From positions 56,847,776 to 56,911,775 of the forward strand of contig OY829326.1 in assembly GCA_963691655.1 (NCBI GenBank): a stretch of DNA of 64,000 bases. Reading direction: 5' to 3'. This document shows, piece by piece, positions 11,236 through 22,879 of this stretch (the stretch's first letter is position 1; the number at the start of each line of letters is the position of its first letter). The notes under the pieces were generated by a model. The model saw only the letters and a list, made by a program, of their open reading frames with translations, did no database searches and was not told the DNA's origin. The translations under genes and the position numbers were made by a program. This DNA comes from Toxonevra muliebris. Its lineage: Eukaryota; Arthropoda; Insecta; Diptera; Pallopteridae.

Positions 11236-13378
11236 ATCATTTTTATTGATTTTATTTTTATTTAAAGAATCTGAAAGTTGTTTTTGCTTTTTTTTTACTG
11301 CTTGAATATCCGTTTATATTATTTAATACGTTGTAAAAAGTGAAATATAAATTTTTTTTTCTTTTAATATAAAAAAATACTTGTTTACTAGTTATTGAAA
11401 AGTGATGTAAGCCTGTACTTATTATTTTCACCATATGTGTAGCTGCTCATTGCAACTCAATTGTACTACTCCATTCTTCATACGTAATAATTAAAGATTT
11501 GAAAACGCAACTAGCACACATTTTTTTTGACTTTGAATTTTCACACAATAATCTAATTTTTCCCGTTTTAAAGATGGTTTTACCCGTTTTTTCTTTGGAG
11601 TTCACAATTCCTGGAAAACGGGAAATATTCCGTCTTCTGACAACACTGTACTCAATTGCGGGTAATCATTCCAGAGCTGCTATTAGTTTATTTTAAATCT
11701 TCTCAATAGCTTACTTTCTGAGAGAAAAATTCCTATAGTAACTAAAAGTTTGTAGTTTCTTTGCTCAATATGAACTTCCTATGTAATTAACTTTTATTTA
11801 AAAATAAATTTTTTTTAGTATTCAGTTTCACCTAATTTATTATAAATAATTAAAGCTAAAAAAAACAGCCATTAAATATATTTCTTTTGCCCGTTTAAAA
11901 AAAAATGCGCAGTTTCAATAAAAAAAAAAACAAACAAATAAAAAACATCCACTGCAGTCAATAATAATAAAACAAAAAGCATCTATACATTAATCTTAAA
12001 AGAAATAAAAGAAAAATCTTTTATGAATTTCATAATAAGCCTTTTAAAAATATATATTTGCTTCTTCATATATTTTTTTAGTTCAACTTTCTGTCAAATA
12101 ATTCTTCAGTTAAAATGTTGCATTTTGTGAATTTATGACATTTGACGACGCAAATAAAATGAAATAAAAATAACCCAAAATACAAACAAAAATGTTAAAA
12201 GCTTATTTCAAAAATGACACAAAAACACACACGATGATAAAAACATGCAGGAAAATTAAACACAAACATAATCATGAAAAAATACAAAAAAAAAAAAATA
12301 AAATAAATAAATGTATTAATATTAAAAAAAGAGCCACCAAATAGAAAAATTCGTTTAAGTTTACCAAGTAGCAAAAGCAGAAAGAAGTGTCTACTTTATT
12401 GTTGCTGCTGTCACATTAAATATCAAATTATTTTATTATTATTATTTTTGTTTTTTTTTTAGTATTATTATTTAATACATTTGTGTGAAATGAAATGATG
12501 GCGTTTTCGCTTTGTTTTGTTTTTTAACAAATGTGTTGAAAAATTTAACATTCATAAGAGATAAAGATAAATTTCACAACCACCTGTTCTGCCTGCTTAT
12601 TACTGCTGCTATGCTAAAGACGCACGCACACTAGAAATACATAAAGAAATAAAAATTTAATGAATTAAAAAGAAAAAAAATGAATCGAACGGAACAAAAC
12701 TGAAATAGAAAATTTAACATCAAAATAAATTTGTTTGATTTTTATTTTTGTTTTTGCAGTTTTTTATATTTTATTTTGGTTTTAGTTAAGCGTGTGGAAT
12801 TTAAGGAATTTGCATTAAGCATTTTTATTTGCAATAGCGAAAAAAATAAAGTAGAAAATACACAATTAAAATTACGCAAATATTTATTTCCTCATTTGAA
12901 AATTTGGGTCGTAAATGAGTGAAGTGCAAATGTAAAAACAGAAAAACATTTGTTCAAATTATATAGTCAAGGAAATAAAAGGAAGATTAGAGTTGTGTAA
13001 TGTAATCTACATTTGCATGTAGAAAATTCTATTAGTGGATATGAGAATTTTGAAGGCAAAAGAACTGGCATTAGTAAAATTATTTATTATGGAATCTTAA
13101 AAGTGAAACATGCTGGGGGAAATTAAAAAGGATCGAAGGAAAGGAATCAAAATAGAAATTCATAGCAGAAGCAGTAAAATAATAAAATTATATGTAAAAC
13201 GTCCCATAAGTTAAACTCATTTTTTATCTTAAAAATAAGAAAGCAAAAATTGAAATCCTATAAAAACAGGATTGGAAGCAAATGGCTTTTTCATACAAAT
13301 CCATATTTAGCCGAATCTTTTCTCGTATTTAGTCGGACTTGGAAATAAGAAATGATATTCAGATATAATCTTTTTATC
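11236..13378. other. AT-rich non-coding DNA, no gene seen
   Basis: Long A-rich and T-rich stretches (for example 11880-12320) with many AAATAAAA words. The open frames at 11499-11696 and 12731-12922 have no domain and are AT-biased random translations. No terminal repeats or tandem structure were found. Confidence 0.45.
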
Positions 13379-13386
13379 CTCTATAG

Positions 13387-14566
13387 CAGCGGTTCTCAAC
13401 TGTGGTCATCTTACGCCCCCCTTTTGGAATTCGTGGCAAACCCGCGACTCCCTGCTTACAACAGTTATTTATGCTGATTTACGATTTTTTAAATTAAATC
13501 ATAACTGCCTGTATAAAATTCTAGTTTTTTCGAAGTTCGGAGGAGGCTCTGGATAGTCTGCGTCAAAGATAAACTAGGCTAGTAAATTTATTTAGTAGTT
13601 GAATAGTGAGAAAAACTAGGATTTTGAAGTTTTAGTAACGTTTTAGTTGGAAATACGATAACAAAAACTAACCAAATAATTAATAAATCGAGTCAATCAT
13701 GCATTATTTTAAGTGATTCCTAATGCTAAAGTTTGTGATAGTAAAAGATAGTCAAGAAACCTACCAAAGGCAAAAAAAAAAACTGTTAAAATATATTTCA
13801 ACTTAAGTTCTTTGAAAATAGTATTTTACATACGATTTCTTTTTTAATATATAGTTTTTAGCGGTTTAATGCTATGCAAACACAGCTGCGATTTCATCGG
13901 TTCAGATTCTGCTGCAAATTTCGAAAACGCAAATGGGCACACACTGTTGCGATTTCTTCGCATTGAAATCGCAACAGCTGATTTTCATTTCTTTCTGCCA
14001 CATATAAGAAAATTTTATTTGAGATTTTTACCAGGTCAATTAACTATTAAATTAAATAAAATAAATATTAGAATAAAAGTATTAATATACAAAATAAAAT
14101 CAAAAATTTTGAATTTGTTCACTTTTTCTCATTTAAATTCCTCTTCTTCTTTATTTGAAATGCAGCAGTTTGTGTTTCCGGAACGACAAAAGAGGGGAAC
14201 TATGAATGTTCGAAAAAAAAACGATGCGTCAAAATCGCAATGTGTGTGGACGCTCATATGAACATATGAAACGTTGCTGATTCGCACCGATGAAATTGCA
14301 ACTGTGTGTGCGTACCTTAAGCCAGAAATGGAAAATGTGAAACTAAAAGGTGCATATTATAGCTTTTAACATATAATATTAAGGAGAACTAATGAAAAGA
14401 GAAATTATTTTGTTAAATACTAAATATTAGGATTGCGGTGCATTACAGAGTATTCAAATATTTGTTTATTGATATACATATCTTCGCGCCTCCCTTCAAA
14501 TCTGTCTACGCCCCCCCACCCCCCCGCCCCCCCCAGGGAGCGCGCCCCACCACTTGAGAACCACTG
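13387..14566. mobile_element. hAT-type non-autonomous transposon with perfect 8-bp target duplication
   Basis: The left end reads CAGCGGTTCTCAACTGTGG and the right end, reverse-complemented, CAGTGGTTCTCAAGTGGTG, the well-known CAGTGGTTCTCAA type of hAT terminus. The 8-bp target duplication CTCTATAG is exact at 13379-13386 and 14567-14574. No hAT transposase is detectable. The right subterminal region is unusually C-rich (14505-14550). The 1180-bp body contains a second, apparently nested element at about 13870-14316. Confidence 0.93.
13870..14316. mobile_element. Nested element with ~40-bp imperfect inverted repeats, TTAA-flanked
   Basis: The left arm (from about 13872) contains GCAAACACAGCTGCGATTTC and ATCGG. 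The right arm, reverse-complemented from about 14315, contains GCACACACAGTTGCAATTTC and ATCGG, and similarity continues for about 40 bases. TTAA occurs just outside each arm (13866-13869 and 14317-14320), which would suit a piggyBac-type insertion, although the arms differ by an indel next to the TTAA. Inside lies a 13-bp perfect hairpin (13944-13956 with 13965-13977) built from the same TTGCGATTTC word. The 130-residue open frame covering this segment has no recognisable domain and runs through the hairpin, so I do not treat it as a gene. Confidence 0.55.
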
Positions 14567-14574
14567 CTCTATAG

Positions 14575-15375
14575 AGCAATCTTATGTATTTTATATACGT
14601 TTTCATGAATCAAAACAACTAAAAAATTTTGATGACTTATTTCGAACAAACATACTTTCAAGGGTTTATGTTCAAAATTTCAAGTCAATCCCACCAGTAG
14701 ATCGTAAGTAGCAACTCGAATTGTAGCGCACTACTGTTCATGAATAAAGTGGACTCAAAACTTTAAACGTGATTTTCTCCGAATGATGTTTTTTGAAAAA
14801 TGCCTTTGCGGTGACCGCGATATCTCAAAAACTACTTCATCTAATTTTTTTGAAATTTTTTTCCTAGTTACAATACGGAGTACTTGAACTAATAATTTTT
14901 TTTAAATACATTTTTGAAACTCAAAAAATCGACTTATTTTTGCATCATGTTTTCCGTATGAGAAAAGTTTTTTTTTCAAAATTTTTCGTTCAAGTACTCG
15001 GCGCTGTAGTACACAACTGTAAATTTTTTGTCTTTTTGATTACAGTTGAGTTGTTGGCATTCAATCGTGGTCACCGCCAGACTCTTCTACAATTTTCAAT
15101 ATTTTTTTATATCCGACCACTCTTTTTTTTCATAAGAATATTTACTATTTATACTTGTTATGCTACTTTCAAATAAATTATTTCAAATAGTCCAAAAAAA
15201 AAATCACAAAAATGCCCTAAGTTTCCCGTACCAAAACATATATGACCCCTTAAGAAGACCCTAAAAAGAAGGTAGCATAGTCTGGAAAGATGATTAAAAA
15301 CAGGTTGTGTTTTTAGACACATCTAAATTTAACTGGCTTAGAATTCATCAATCTATTACCGATAAAAATTATTTG
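14575..15375. other. Non-coding DNA, no gene seen
   Basis: No gene is supported. A GCGGTGACCGCG near-palindrome at about 14808 and GTGGTCACCGCC near 15068 form an inverted pair about 260 bases apart, which may mark the arms of an unidentified repeat. The rest is AT-rich. Confidence 0.35.
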
Positions 15376-16870
15376 AATAAATCTGATTTAATCTGAATAA
15401 GCTTTGAATCTGATTAAATCAAACTGAATGTGATTAAATATGCCTGAGTAGTACTGAATTTGATTGAATGCGACTGAATCCAATTGAATCTGAATGAAAC
15501 TGTCTGAGTTTTACTGAATCTGACTACAACTGTCTGTGTTTTATTGATATTGACTAAATCTGACTGAATCAGGCAGAGTTATTTCAAGTTTTTCTAAGTC
15601 TGGTTAAATCTGAGTAATTTTGACTGAATCTGAATGAAGCTATCTGAGCTAAATTGAATTTGACTAAAACTTATTAAATATTATTAAATCTGACGCAATC
15701 TGATTAAATCTGACTGAATTTGATTGTATCTTATTGAATCTGACTCAATCTTCCTGAGTCAGTTTAAATCCATTTGATTGAGTCGAATTTTACACAATTT
15801 GATTCAATCTAATAATCAGATTAAATCTGATTGAATCTGACTGAACTTTATTAAATCTAGCAGGATGATAATGAATGTGATTGAATCTGACTAACCCTTA
15901 TTAAATCTAACAGGATTATAATGAATGTGATTGAATATGTCTGAGTTTTATTAATTTTGACTAATCCTAACTAAATCTAGCTCAGTCTGCCTGAATACGA
16001 TTGAATCTGATGGAATCTGTTACTGAACATGAGTGAATCTAATTAAATGTTATTGAATCTCAGTGAATGAGGCAGAATTTGACTAAATGTGATTGAATCT
16101 TAGTGAATCGGACCGAATCTGATTGAATTTGAATGCAACTGTGTTGAGTTTTACTGAATTTGACTGAATGCAATTGAATTTGATTGAGTCAATTGGAGTT
16201 TTTCTTAATTTGATTGAAACTAGTTAATTAAATCTGAAATCAATTCAAATATGAATAACTCTGATTAAATTTGTCTGACTCCGATTAAATGTGACTAAAT
16301 CTGATAAAATCTGGCTTGATTGTATGTGATTAAATTTGACTGAATCTGATTAAATTTGACTAAGTCTCATTAAATCTGACTGAATTTGATTGAATTGACC
16401 TGAATCTGACTAAATCAGACTGAATGTGGTTGACTGAATTTTACTGAATTTGAAGGAATCTGATTAAATCTATCTAAATATGAATAACTTTAGATTAAAT
16501 TTGTCTGAATCTGATTAAATGTAACTTAATCTAATTGAATCTGACTAAATCAGACTGAATCTGATTGTATTTGATTAAATCTGACTAAATTTGACTGAAT
16601 CTGATTAAATTTGACTGAGTCTGATTCAATCTAACAGAATCTGATTAAATTGAGCTGAATCGGACTAAGTCAGACTGAATATTGTTGGCTATATTTAAGT
16701 TTTACTGAATTTGAATGAATCTGATTGATTCTGACTGGATCTGATAGAATCGGATTAAATGTGACTGAATCGTCCTGAGTTTATCTGAATTTGAATAAAT
16801 CTGATTGATTTTATGTGAATCTAACTGACTGTATCTAACTGAGTCACACTGAAGCTGACTAAACCTGAAA
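15376..16870. repeat. Degenerate 10-bp satellite, consensus about TGAATCTGAY
   Basis: For about 1.5 kb the sequence is a loose tandem array of a decamer such as TGAATCTGAT or TAAATCTGAC, with frequent point changes and small indels. Copies are too diverged to give long identical blocks. Translations through it, such as the minus-strand frame at 16702-16884, simply repeat Ser/Gln/Ile/Arg patterns and are not proteins. It ends in A-rich sequence near 16870. Confidence 0.9.
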
Positions 16871-17695
16871 AACAAACAAAACAAACTCTGATATTTTACT
16901 TATTTTAATTCACAATTAATGTGGTTTGATTCAAATGGGAAATGTACTCTCTTTCATATAAAATATTAGGACTGGAATATTTTTAAATATTAAGCCATGG
17001 AATTAGATTTGATTACAAAATTATTTTTCATAATTTTACATACAAATTAAAAGAGACTATATTTTTTCAGCTCACAAATTTTTGTGATTTGATTGAAATA
17101 TTGCATTCGTTTTCAATTAAATGATTTAATTTTGAAAGTTTTTAAATCACAGTCCTTTTTTTCTTAGTCAAAATTTTCCATTGTTTTCTACATTATTTCC
17201 CTACATTATAAAAGAGTCTAGACTCAGAAATTTTACACAACCGCACCAAACAAAAATGCGTTTTATTTTTACAGATATTCAATTAAAGTGAAATGAAGCA
17301 AGTTTTTTCGTTGTTATGTTTTCTTTTTTTTTTTAATTTCAAGTGTCTTCATTTTATTTATTAATAAATCATGCAAAATAGTATATGCTACAACAGAAGT
17401 TAACCTAAATTTGATGCTATGTTTGCGTGTTTTCTTTTCATATAAAAAAATTTAAATTATAGAATTTAAAAACACAAAAAAGAAGTAAATGATTGTGAAA
17501 TTTTTTCAACCAAAAAACAATAATATTTTGTGCTTCACTCCAACCATGATGCTGTTTTATACGTACTAGTTATTATAGGCGAATCGGCATTATGGTCCAG
17601 TGACGGCATCGTCCTGAAGTGGCTTCTGTTATTCTTTGTAGCTAGCTGCTTCTACTTCTTCTGTTGCGCTTCATTCAGAGTAAAAACAACAGAAT
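16871..17695. other. AT-rich non-coding DNA
   Basis: No gene, element end or repeat could be identified. A short patch at 17575-17690 is less AT-rich and leads into the 14-bp minisatellite. Confidence 0.4.
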
Positions 17696-17765
17696 AAAGG
17701 CATTAGAGCAAAGGCATCAGAGTAAAGGTATCAGAGTAGAGGCATCAGAGTAGAGGCGTCATAAT
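17696..17765. repeat. 14-bp minisatellite, five copies
   Basis: Five consecutive 14-mers are visible: AAAGGCATTAGAGC, AAAGGCATCAGAGT, AAAGGTATCAGAGT, AGAGGCATCAGAGT and AGAGGCGTCATAAT. The neighbouring copies differ by one or two bases and the two outer copies are the most diverged. Confidence 0.9.
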
Positions 17766-18404
17766 TGAGTGCGGTCAAAAGACTTTTGACTTATTTACAA
17801 TTGAGTACAACATTCTTTTTATTTTTCATATTTTTTGTTTTTATTTTTCATATTTTTTGTTTTTTTTTTTTTGTTTTTATTTGTTTGGTATCTTTTGTTT
17901 TAGGTTAACGTTTCTTTTTCTTGTTCTTTTGGCTTTTTCATTTTCTAAAAATATTTATGACGTGTTTGTTGCCAAGAAAAGAAGCAACTTTTACACAATT
18001 TATTAAGTCATTTCTTGTTCGTTTGCGTGCTTCTTCTTGATATTAATATTAATGCATTTGAAGAGGAAACAAAATGATTTTCGGAATTTATTATATTACG
18101 TATTTTAAGGTTTAATTGTTTTATTTTGGCTTAGGAATGTCAAATGATTTCCAAGCATGACTAGGTTAAGTTAGGTTAAGAAGGTTATATACTCATATTT
18201 CAGAATTAATTTATTTAGTTTTTAGTATTTAGAAAGTCAGTCCAATAAAATATTATTTGAAAAGGAAGGATTTTGGTTTTATAGTTATAGGAAGGAAACC
18301 ATTGAAGTTGAAGCTGCTATCTTGATTCTCACTTTATGTATTGTAAATATAAAATAAATATTATGAAATATATATATAAATTCATTTATTTTACTGGATT
18401 TTTC

Positions 18405-18900
18405 ATGAAGCTACTGTTCTCTTATATCTTCAAAAAAAATTATTGAATTAGAATTTAAGCTTTATAGCTCACAACTTTTTGCTTGCCAGCATTTCATTTT
18501 AATTAATATTTATTTCAATTTAACTTTTTTTTATCAAGAAACTACTGAGTTTTGGTATCTTTAAAAACTGATACTGATTAAAGCTTTAAAGCTCAAAGGT
18601 TTTTACTTAAGGGCACTCAATTTTAATTAATATTTATTTAAATTCAACTTTTTTTATTAAAAAACTACTGAGTTCTGGTATCTTTAAAAACTGATGCTGA
18701 TTAAAGCTCAAAGCTTTTGGCTTGCAAGCATTCAACTTGAATAAATATTTATTCATATCTCACTTTGTTTGTTAGGAACATATTAATTTTTGATATTTTT
18801 GAACAATGATGCTTAAAAAGCTGTTATTCAAAACTGCGTTGCTGGTTAAAACCTTAAAGCTTTTCGCTATCGAGCATTAAATTTCAATCAATAAATATAA
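18405..18900. repeat. Tandem repeat, unit about 120 bp, roughly four degenerate copies
   Basis: The clearest pair begins ACTACTGAGTT at 18541 and 18664 (period 123). Both continue through GGTATCTTTAAAAACTGAT, GCTGATTAAAGCT or ACTGATTAAAGCT, and an AATTTTAATTAATATTTATT or AACTTGAATAAATATTTATT segment. More diverged copies precede (from about 18410, with CTTGCCAGCATTTCATTTTA) and follow (to about 18900, with CTATCGAGCATTAAATTTCA). There is no open reading frame across the units. Confidence 0.8.
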
Positions 18901-20300
18901 AAGCTTTTCACTTATTTGCGTAGGAATCAATATTATAGCTTAGAAGCTCAGAACCTTAGACTTGCGATCTTTGGAATTTTACAGCAAACTTAAAAGTTTT
19001 TCGCTCGTGAGCATTGTAATCTGCTAACCTTCCTTAAAACGTTTCAAAACGATACATTTTTGATTGATGATTTTTCTTTGAAGAGCTCATCCCATTTTTA
19101 ATTTTTTAATTTTGAAGATATTTCTAATATTTTTGCGCCAGTTTTTAAAACATAAAACATTCAAACGTTTTTCAAATGAAATTCTACTTCAATATTCTGA
19201 CTCACACTTAAATATTAATGAAAAAAAAACTGAAAAAATTTAAAATCAATATTAAATTTACAACAGCAACGGCTTCTTCTTTTCCTCTAGATTGTATGAC
19301 TGAAGTCTTCATACTTTTGTACTTTTGAACAAAAAGTTATAGATACATAAAATTCCAGTACACGAAATTGTGTCAGACAAACCTGCAACAAAACAAAAAC
19401 AAGCATCGAATAAAAAAATCTTATCTCCAATATAAATAATAATAAAAAAAATAAACATTTCATTTTATTTTTGTTACCAATTTGAGGCTTTTGCTTGAAT
19501 CCATATTTTTTTTTTTTGCTCATTTTTTTGCAAGCTAATTTGACCTAAAAATGCGATCGTGCGTTCGATCATGAAATCGACAAGCGTATAGGTACTCAAA
19601 ATATAACTCCAAACGTGTGTGTGTGTGCAGCGTGAAACCTATGACTGCTCCCCTATTGCACTCTTGGCCCTCTACATCGTTTGCTATTTACGCTATAAAG
19701 AAATGCACAAAATATGTATACAAAAATGCTCGTAAAAATATGCCCGCATATACATAGTTCAACACACATCTGCTTTGCAAAGTATGTATGTAAAACTTAT
19801 ACGAAAGTACCTACAAAATACAATACAACGAACAAAAAAAAAAAAAAAAAAAAACAGTACGAAAAAGTAAGAAACCAAAAAAAAGTAGTAAAACAAAACC
19901 AAAAACATATATCTGTTTTTGAGTTTTTTTTCCAACATTTTTAAATAGGCCATGGTCAAAAGTTCACATACAAACATGTTACGTTTGTACACTGTATATA
20001 GAATATATTTCGTATGATTAAAGCGTCACGCATGAGTGTGCAATACAATTAGAAGACTAAGGCAGTGGTGAGATGAAGCAGTGCCAAGAGCAGGAACAAT
20101 GTATGCTCAGTGAAAGAAGAAAACATGCTCGTATATGGAATACACAGATCACAGACGAAATGATTGGCATGCCGGACACAAACGAACTCACTGACTTGTA
20201 ACAATGACTACCCAGAGGGGAACTGGTATCTTTCAAGATTTTTTATTAAAGCGGAAAAGGAGCAGAACTATGAACACCCCTTCTAGTCGTCTTTCTCATC
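18901..20300. other. AT-rich non-coding DNA, no gene seen
   Basis: Only homopolymer runs (a 22-A run near 19835) and microsatellites are visible. The overlapping open frames near 19714-19992 on both strands are products of the A-run and adjoining low-complexity sequence. Confidence 0.4.
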
Positions 20301-20539
20301 TGCTTGGAGTGCTTCCTTTTTTATTCCAGTTCGAAAAAGAATCCAGAATCCATTGAGTCGATTCTCATAGAGAACCTCAAATAATTTTCAAGCCTTTTCG
20401 TATAACAAAAACTTGTCTTTACAGCGTAATGTAAAAATGAAAATTCTGGAAAATAAAATGTAATACAAAAGTTACAAAAGACACAGCGAAACGCCGAGAA
20501 CATGACTAGAGAATAAATCGGAAACCAAATTATAAGCAT

Positions 20540-20765
20540 AATAAAAATGTGACAAAAACTAGCCAAAAAGTAAACCAAAAGACGGACTACATTATAACTA
20601 AATTCAGACCAAAAGTAACTCCTAAATACCAACCGAAACTCAGATCAAAAGTTAAGCAAAACTAAAATTAAAACTAAGGCCAAAACACAGACTTAAAAAG
20701 ATACTAAAAATGAAACCTGACCTAAAAACAGATCAAAAACCAAACCGAAACCAATATAAAGCTCT
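20540..20765. repeat. Short degenerate array of the AGACCAAAA minisatellite
   Basis: Words such as AGACCAAAAGTAACTC, AGATCAAAAGTTAAGC and CTGACCTAAAAACAGATCA recur about every 10-14 bases. This is the same sequence family, in the same orientation, as the large array at 34360-36835, though this copy is shorter and more decayed. Confidence 0.6.
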
Positions 20766-20839
20766 TCAAAAATAGGAATTTCATAAATTGATGCAGAAAT
20801 TGAATTTATTGTGGTCGAGGTGTATATGATGAACAGTTG

Positions 20840-21469
20840 TATTGTATTGTATTATAGAGGTTTCTGTCGTTGTACCCCGACCCATAAGATCTATTGTACG
20901 TCTCTCTTTTCTATCTTGTCTAATCTGCCTAGAGTACCTCATCCAGTCCAGTCTCCCTCAAGAATTTGAGTATTGCGCCCGGATCTATGGATGCCAGTTC
21001 GGTACCGGGCACTTGGTGCATGCCCAGACATTTCCTTCTTTTGTGGATCAGTGCTCCACATTGAGATAAAATATGTTCTGATGATTCGTCTTCCTCATTA
21101 CAAAACTTACAAATTGAGCTTTGCTGAACCCCTATCTTGCAAAGGTGTTCTCTGAGCCCGCAATGCCCAGTAAGAATACCAGCTAATATGCGCAAACTGT
21201 TGCTGTTGAGACCAATGCAGAATGCGTATCTACTCTTATTATAATTACCTAAGAGCGCTTTGGATTGCCTCAGTCCCGTAAGGTTGGTAAAGAGTTCTTG
21301 CCTCTTGTTCCTCTCTTCTTGCCTGAATAATTCCCTGATTACGCTATCTCCTATTCCACAGAAGGGTTCAGGTCCCACGAAAGTGGTTGCTGCCCCCTTT
21401 CTTGCAAGCTCGTCTGCCTGCTCATTACCCTCAATTCCTGCGTGCCCAGGGACCCAACATAGAGCGACT
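20840..21469 (-). mobile_element. 5'-truncated LINE (RNase H-bearing non-LTR retrotransposon) with perfect 15-bp target duplication
   Basis: The insertion is bracketed by an exact 15-bp duplication, TATGATGAACAGTTG, at 20825-20839 and 21470-21484. On the minus strand it ends in a short simple repeat (ATAATACAATACAATA) instead of poly(A), as in I-type LINEs with simple-repeat tails. Its 5' end is cut inside the RNase H domain. The duplication and the coding fragment together make this a clear, comparatively recent, 5'-truncated retrotransposition event of about 630 bp. Confidence 0.93.
20929..21468 (-). pseudogene. LINE ORF2 C-terminus: end of RNase H plus Cys-His motif
   Basis: The truncated frame opens with WVPGHAGIEGNEQADELARK, the final active-site region of LINE RNase H domains (the GH.GI.GNE.AD motif). 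After a roughly 60-residue linker comes ILTGHCGLREHLCKIGV and then a zinc-knuckle-like CKFCNEEDESSEHILSQC, which is usual at the C-terminus of R1/I/LOA-group LINEs. The frame is open to its stop near 20929 with no frameshift, so this copy was inserted with an undamaged 3' coding end. No RT or endonuclease part is present. The clade cannot be fixed from this piece. Confidence 0.88.
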
Positions 21470-21484
21470 TATGATGAACAGTTG

Positions 21485-22405
21485 CGCTGTTGAAAAGATT
21501 TTAAAGGGTTCATGTTTTCGGTAGGGATTGCAGCCTGTGACTACGAGTCTGCCACTGCTTCTTTTCAACTTTCATACATTTACTCCTTTGTCAGAATATT
21601 TCTGTAGTTTCATTTCTATTCGTATCGCGGAAGTAGGATTTTAGAAAAAGTATCAAGGCAACAAGAAGGAGACTAGATTATTAAAAAGGTTAATGTTGAA
21701 TTGGTCGTCGTTACAATTTAGAATTGTTGTTGTACCGTCTTCTCGGGAAGTAGGTAAATGCATTTGCAAATATGTAGGGCTGCCGGTCTAGTTGTTTCCG
21801 CTGAGAGGTTGATTCTAGTACAGTCAAGAACAGTTCCTTAAATGGAACCAGTTTTAGCAGCCATTTAAAAGAACTGAAGTGGTGTTGTGGTTTATTAACC
21901 CTTGGCATCATGTGCAGTAACAGGTTCTGAGCCTGAATTTCGAGCAATCCCAAGGCTGGTGTGTAATATACGAATTAGGCAGACCCTTGCTGTCGAGATA
22001 CTCAATTCTTTGCCGAGACACATCTCGAATCGTTCCAGGGGCAGAGACTAGTGAGAACAATCTGTGTAGACTACAATTATTGGGCAAGAACTCGACCGAC
22101 TTTGTCTCTATCATCGTTTTAGTTGTTTCTTTTTCAGCGATGGCAAAATGATTCGATATCAACACATATCGCTTACTATCCTTTTTTGTCATATATCTTA
22201 TCTAAAAAATAAGCAAATGAGAAAGATTTTTGTTCTTTCGATCCAGCCATCGGTATTAGACTTAGATTCCATTCCATTCCTTCCAAAACCCCTTTTAATC
22301 CAGAACAATGAATGTAGCAACTGGAATATTTCGCCAGCCTTCTCTCCGTGCCGTTAAAAGTTATAAATACATTTTGATTACTGGTTATGAATCAAAGAAA
22401 ATAAT
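21485..22405. other. Non-coding DNA, possibly an old repeat
   Basis: This is less AT-rich than its surroundings. The minus-strand open frames at 21711-21953 and 21908-22192 have no recognised domain. Read on the minus strand it ends in CCCGAGAAGACGGTACAACA followed by CAACAATTCT, which resembles a 3' UTR with a CAA-type tail, so it may be the relic of another retrotransposon. I cannot confirm that from the sequence alone. Confidence 0.3.
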
Positions 22406-22413
22406 AAAGAGAC

Positions 22414-22871
22414 CAGCGATGCCAACTTGCGGGGAATTCCCCGATTTGCGGGAAATTTTACTTGGTACGGGGAATGAGCTGTTTTTTGCGGGGAAACTTT
22501 GAACCCATTTTTCTCAAAACAAAGTTTTTGACATTTTTTATTTGAGTCAAAAGAAATCCAATGTTTGTTGAGAACTTTGATGTCCGAAAATGGGCTAAAG
22601 CTTATATGTTAAGAATTCCAGAACCAGAAAGTACGTTTCTATTAATCTACCAGTCCCATAACAATTGGTTAAGTTTTGGACCGAGAAAGTTTAGGGTCGC
22701 CTTAAAATAACACTCACTGAGGTAAATTTCGTTTATGTAAAATTTTTTATAAGGAAAGTGCGTGTAGCGCTGTTATAATATCAAATTATACCAATGCGGG
22801 GAATTCGATCGAAAATCGGGGAATTTCTCGAAGGTTATCGGGGAGAGAGAAAAAATGAGTTGGCATCCCTG
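22414..22871. mobile_element. hAT-type MITE, 458 bp, perfect 8-bp target duplication
   Basis: The ends are CAGCGATGCCAACTTG on the left and, reverse-complemented, CAGGGATGCCAACTCA on the right. The 8-bp duplication AAAGAGAC is exact at 22406-22413 and 22872-22879. CGGGGAA-type motifs are clustered inside both ends (near 22431, 22470, 22489, 22797, 22817 and 22837), in the position where hAT transposases bind subterminal repeats. There is no transposase. A second copy of the family lies at 60209-61818 in the other orientation. Confidence 0.94.
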
Positions 22872-22879
22872 AAAGAGAC

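Noticed and set aside
13869..14261. 130-codon open frame
   Set aside because: It crosses a perfect hairpin inside the nested element, has no recognisable domain and is AT-biased downstream.
19714..19992. Lys-rich and Phe-rich frames on opposite strands
   Set aside because: Both are produced by a long A-run and its neighbours.
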